NCBI GenBank assembly: GCA_900143615.1
Contig: FREU01000001.1
Coordinates: forward strand, 1,016,767-1,080,766
Direction of reading: 5' to 3'
Source: Rhodobacteraceae bacterium Alg231-30
GTDB lineage: Bacteria > Pseudomonadota > Alphaproteobacteria > Rhodobacterales > Rhodobacteraceae
Length of the DNA: 64,000 nt
In this document: positions 63,134 to 64,000 of the stretch, in pieces
Layout of the letters: every line of letters starts with the position of its first letter
Numbering within the stretch: the first letter of the stretch is position 1
The notes under the pieces: generated by a model
Told to the model about the DNA's origin: nothing
What the model saw: the letters and a program-made list of their open reading frames with translations, nothing else
Database searches by the model: none
Position numbers and translations under genes: made by a program

Positions 63134-64000
63134 TGGGGATGATGGGAGTGAAACGCGCACTGATTTGGATGGGGTTGGGCTGTATTCTGAGCCTGGGAAA
63201 CACAGCAGTTGCTCAAGACATGGCGCCGCCACCCGATCAGGGATTGCTGGTGGTTTATGGCGTTTTGGCCCCGACGCGAGAAGGCGATATAGATCACAAG
63301 GAAACCATTTTCTTTAGCCTGCCCAAAGATTTGCGTGACCGCGTTTATGTGCGCATTTTTGATCCCGAGATGCGTGGCGAACATGATTTCCGCTATGGCC
63401 GCTATGGCAATACGCAGACAATCTATCGCGTTGTGGGCGGAGATGGCGCCTATTCCGGCGTCGCTGTGCCCGAGGCTGTGGCGGATGGCTATGTCCCCAA
63501 GAAAATACGTAGGGACGCAGTGATGGCCGACATGCCGGGTGAGGTGCTGCGGGAGGCCTCCTTTGTGAGCGAAGAGGAAACCGATGGTCAGTGGGTCTCG
63601 CTGGGCGCGGTGCGGGCGCGTCAGGGCGAGGTTGTCGGGGATCGGGCGTGGTTTCGATTGGATGTGTTGGGGGCTGACGGAGATGATGGCAACGGTTTTA
63701 ACGTTGATGTTAGTCTTGCGCGAGATGTCCACCGCCGCCCCGAAGGCTTGGAAATGCTGGCCTATCAGCCCACTATTCGCTGGCCCGGTGGTGACATCGG
63801 CACGCGGGTAGAAGTGGTGAACCCCGGTGCGGGGCCGATTGTTGTTCAGAATTTCGATGGGGCGGCGGGTGATCTACGCTTGAACCGGATGTATTCCGAC
63901 ATAAAGCTGCGTGCGTCGGGGCAGAACCGATGGGCCAGCGAAGAGGTCGCACCAAGCGAAGAGCTTTTGGCGATCACCTTGCGCGGCGGGTTTGAGACGC
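63133..64000 (+). CDS. Exported protein, partial, partner of the LysM/FecR gene
   Basis: At least 289 residues, open to the window end. It starts at the ATG at 63133 that overlaps the upstream stop. Signal peptide (CILSLGNTAVAQD), then beta-rich sequence (LLVVYGVLAPTREGDIDHKET, VYVRIFDPEMRGEHDFRYG, FNVDVSLARDVHRRPEGLEM). No family was recognised. Overlap shows co-translation with the previous envelope gene. Confidence 0.75.
   Translation, partial: MGMMGVKRALIWMGLGCILSLGNTAVAQDMAPPPDQGLLVVYGVLAPTREGDIDHKETIFFSLPKDLRDRVYVRIFDPEMRGEHDFRYGRYGNTQTIYRVVGGDGAYSGVAVPEAVADGYVPKKIRRDAVMADMPGEVLREASFVSEEETDGQWVSLGAVRARQGEVVGDRAWFRLDVLGADGDDGNGFNVDVSLARDVHRRPEGLEMLAYQPTIRWPGGDIGTRVEVVNPGAGPIVVQNFDGAAGDLRLNRMYSDIKLRASGQNRWASEEVAPSEELLAITLRGGFET

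Overview
The window looks like a chromosomal piece of a marine Roseobacter-type alphaproteobacterium (Rhodobacteraceae). The reasons are the soxBDAG sarcosine oxidase operon, the long alphaproteobacterial RpoD, the ribB-ribH-nusB order, the DUF6324 and MmcB proteins, Tad-type pseudopilins, and a tRNA-His without the extra G-1 and with A73, which is an alphaproteobacterial trait. No rRNA, IS element, CRISPR array or phage gene was found. Taxonomy is inferred from gene content only. Layout: 0-3 kb holds three Tad/Flp-pilus-type genes on the minus strand (two TadE-like, one TadG-like with a vWA domain). 3.1-13.7 kb holds glutamate dehydrogenase, a DUF6151 protein, an outer-membrane-type protein, the four-subunit sarcosine oxidase, and dnaG; rpoD follows. 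15.9-18.2 kb holds four tandem paralogous small exported proteins. 18.2-31.5 kb is the riboflavin locus (nrdR-ribD, ribE, a ribB with a dead GTP cyclohydrolase II half, ribH, nusB). It is interrupted by a minus-strand capsule block (kpsC, a Wza/KpsD-type lipoprotein, kpsS), and by an ECF sigma factor, a GNAT acetyltransferase, a Cys-tailed GST and a hydroxyproline-epimerase-type enzyme. 31.5-37 kb is a mixed accessory stretch (membrane protein, GH43-like secreted protein, ArsR/SRPBCC operon with a clear operator, a decayed GFA gene, an empty 0.85 kb). The most interesting part is 37.1-53.2 kb. Three large paralogous periplasmic beta-propellers share about a dozen invariant histidines. Two carry a C-terminal cytochrome c; the third lacks it but is followed by three stand-alone small cytochromes c homologous to those fused domains, then by a CcdA/DsbD-type membrane protein and a second, membrane-anchored propeller. 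A near-perfect FNR/CRP-type box lies upstream of the third propeller. I infer a periplasmic metalloenzyme system that passes electrons to c-type cytochromes. The histidine-rich propeller recalls the copper propellers of nitrous oxide reductase and thiocyanate dehydrogenase, but neither the metal nor the substrate is shown by the sequence. A hybrid sensor kinase, a small periplasmic protein with a possible sulfite-oxidase-type (molybdopterin-binding) fold but no cysteine, and a divergent LuxR-type response regulator lie next to it and may regulate it. 53.2-64 kb is an exopolysaccharide/matrix locus: an RTX protein with a propeller-like middle, algD, alg8, alg44 (alginate-type polymer synthesis), and divergently a LysM/FecR/Ig-like envelope protein with a partner gene that runs off the window end.
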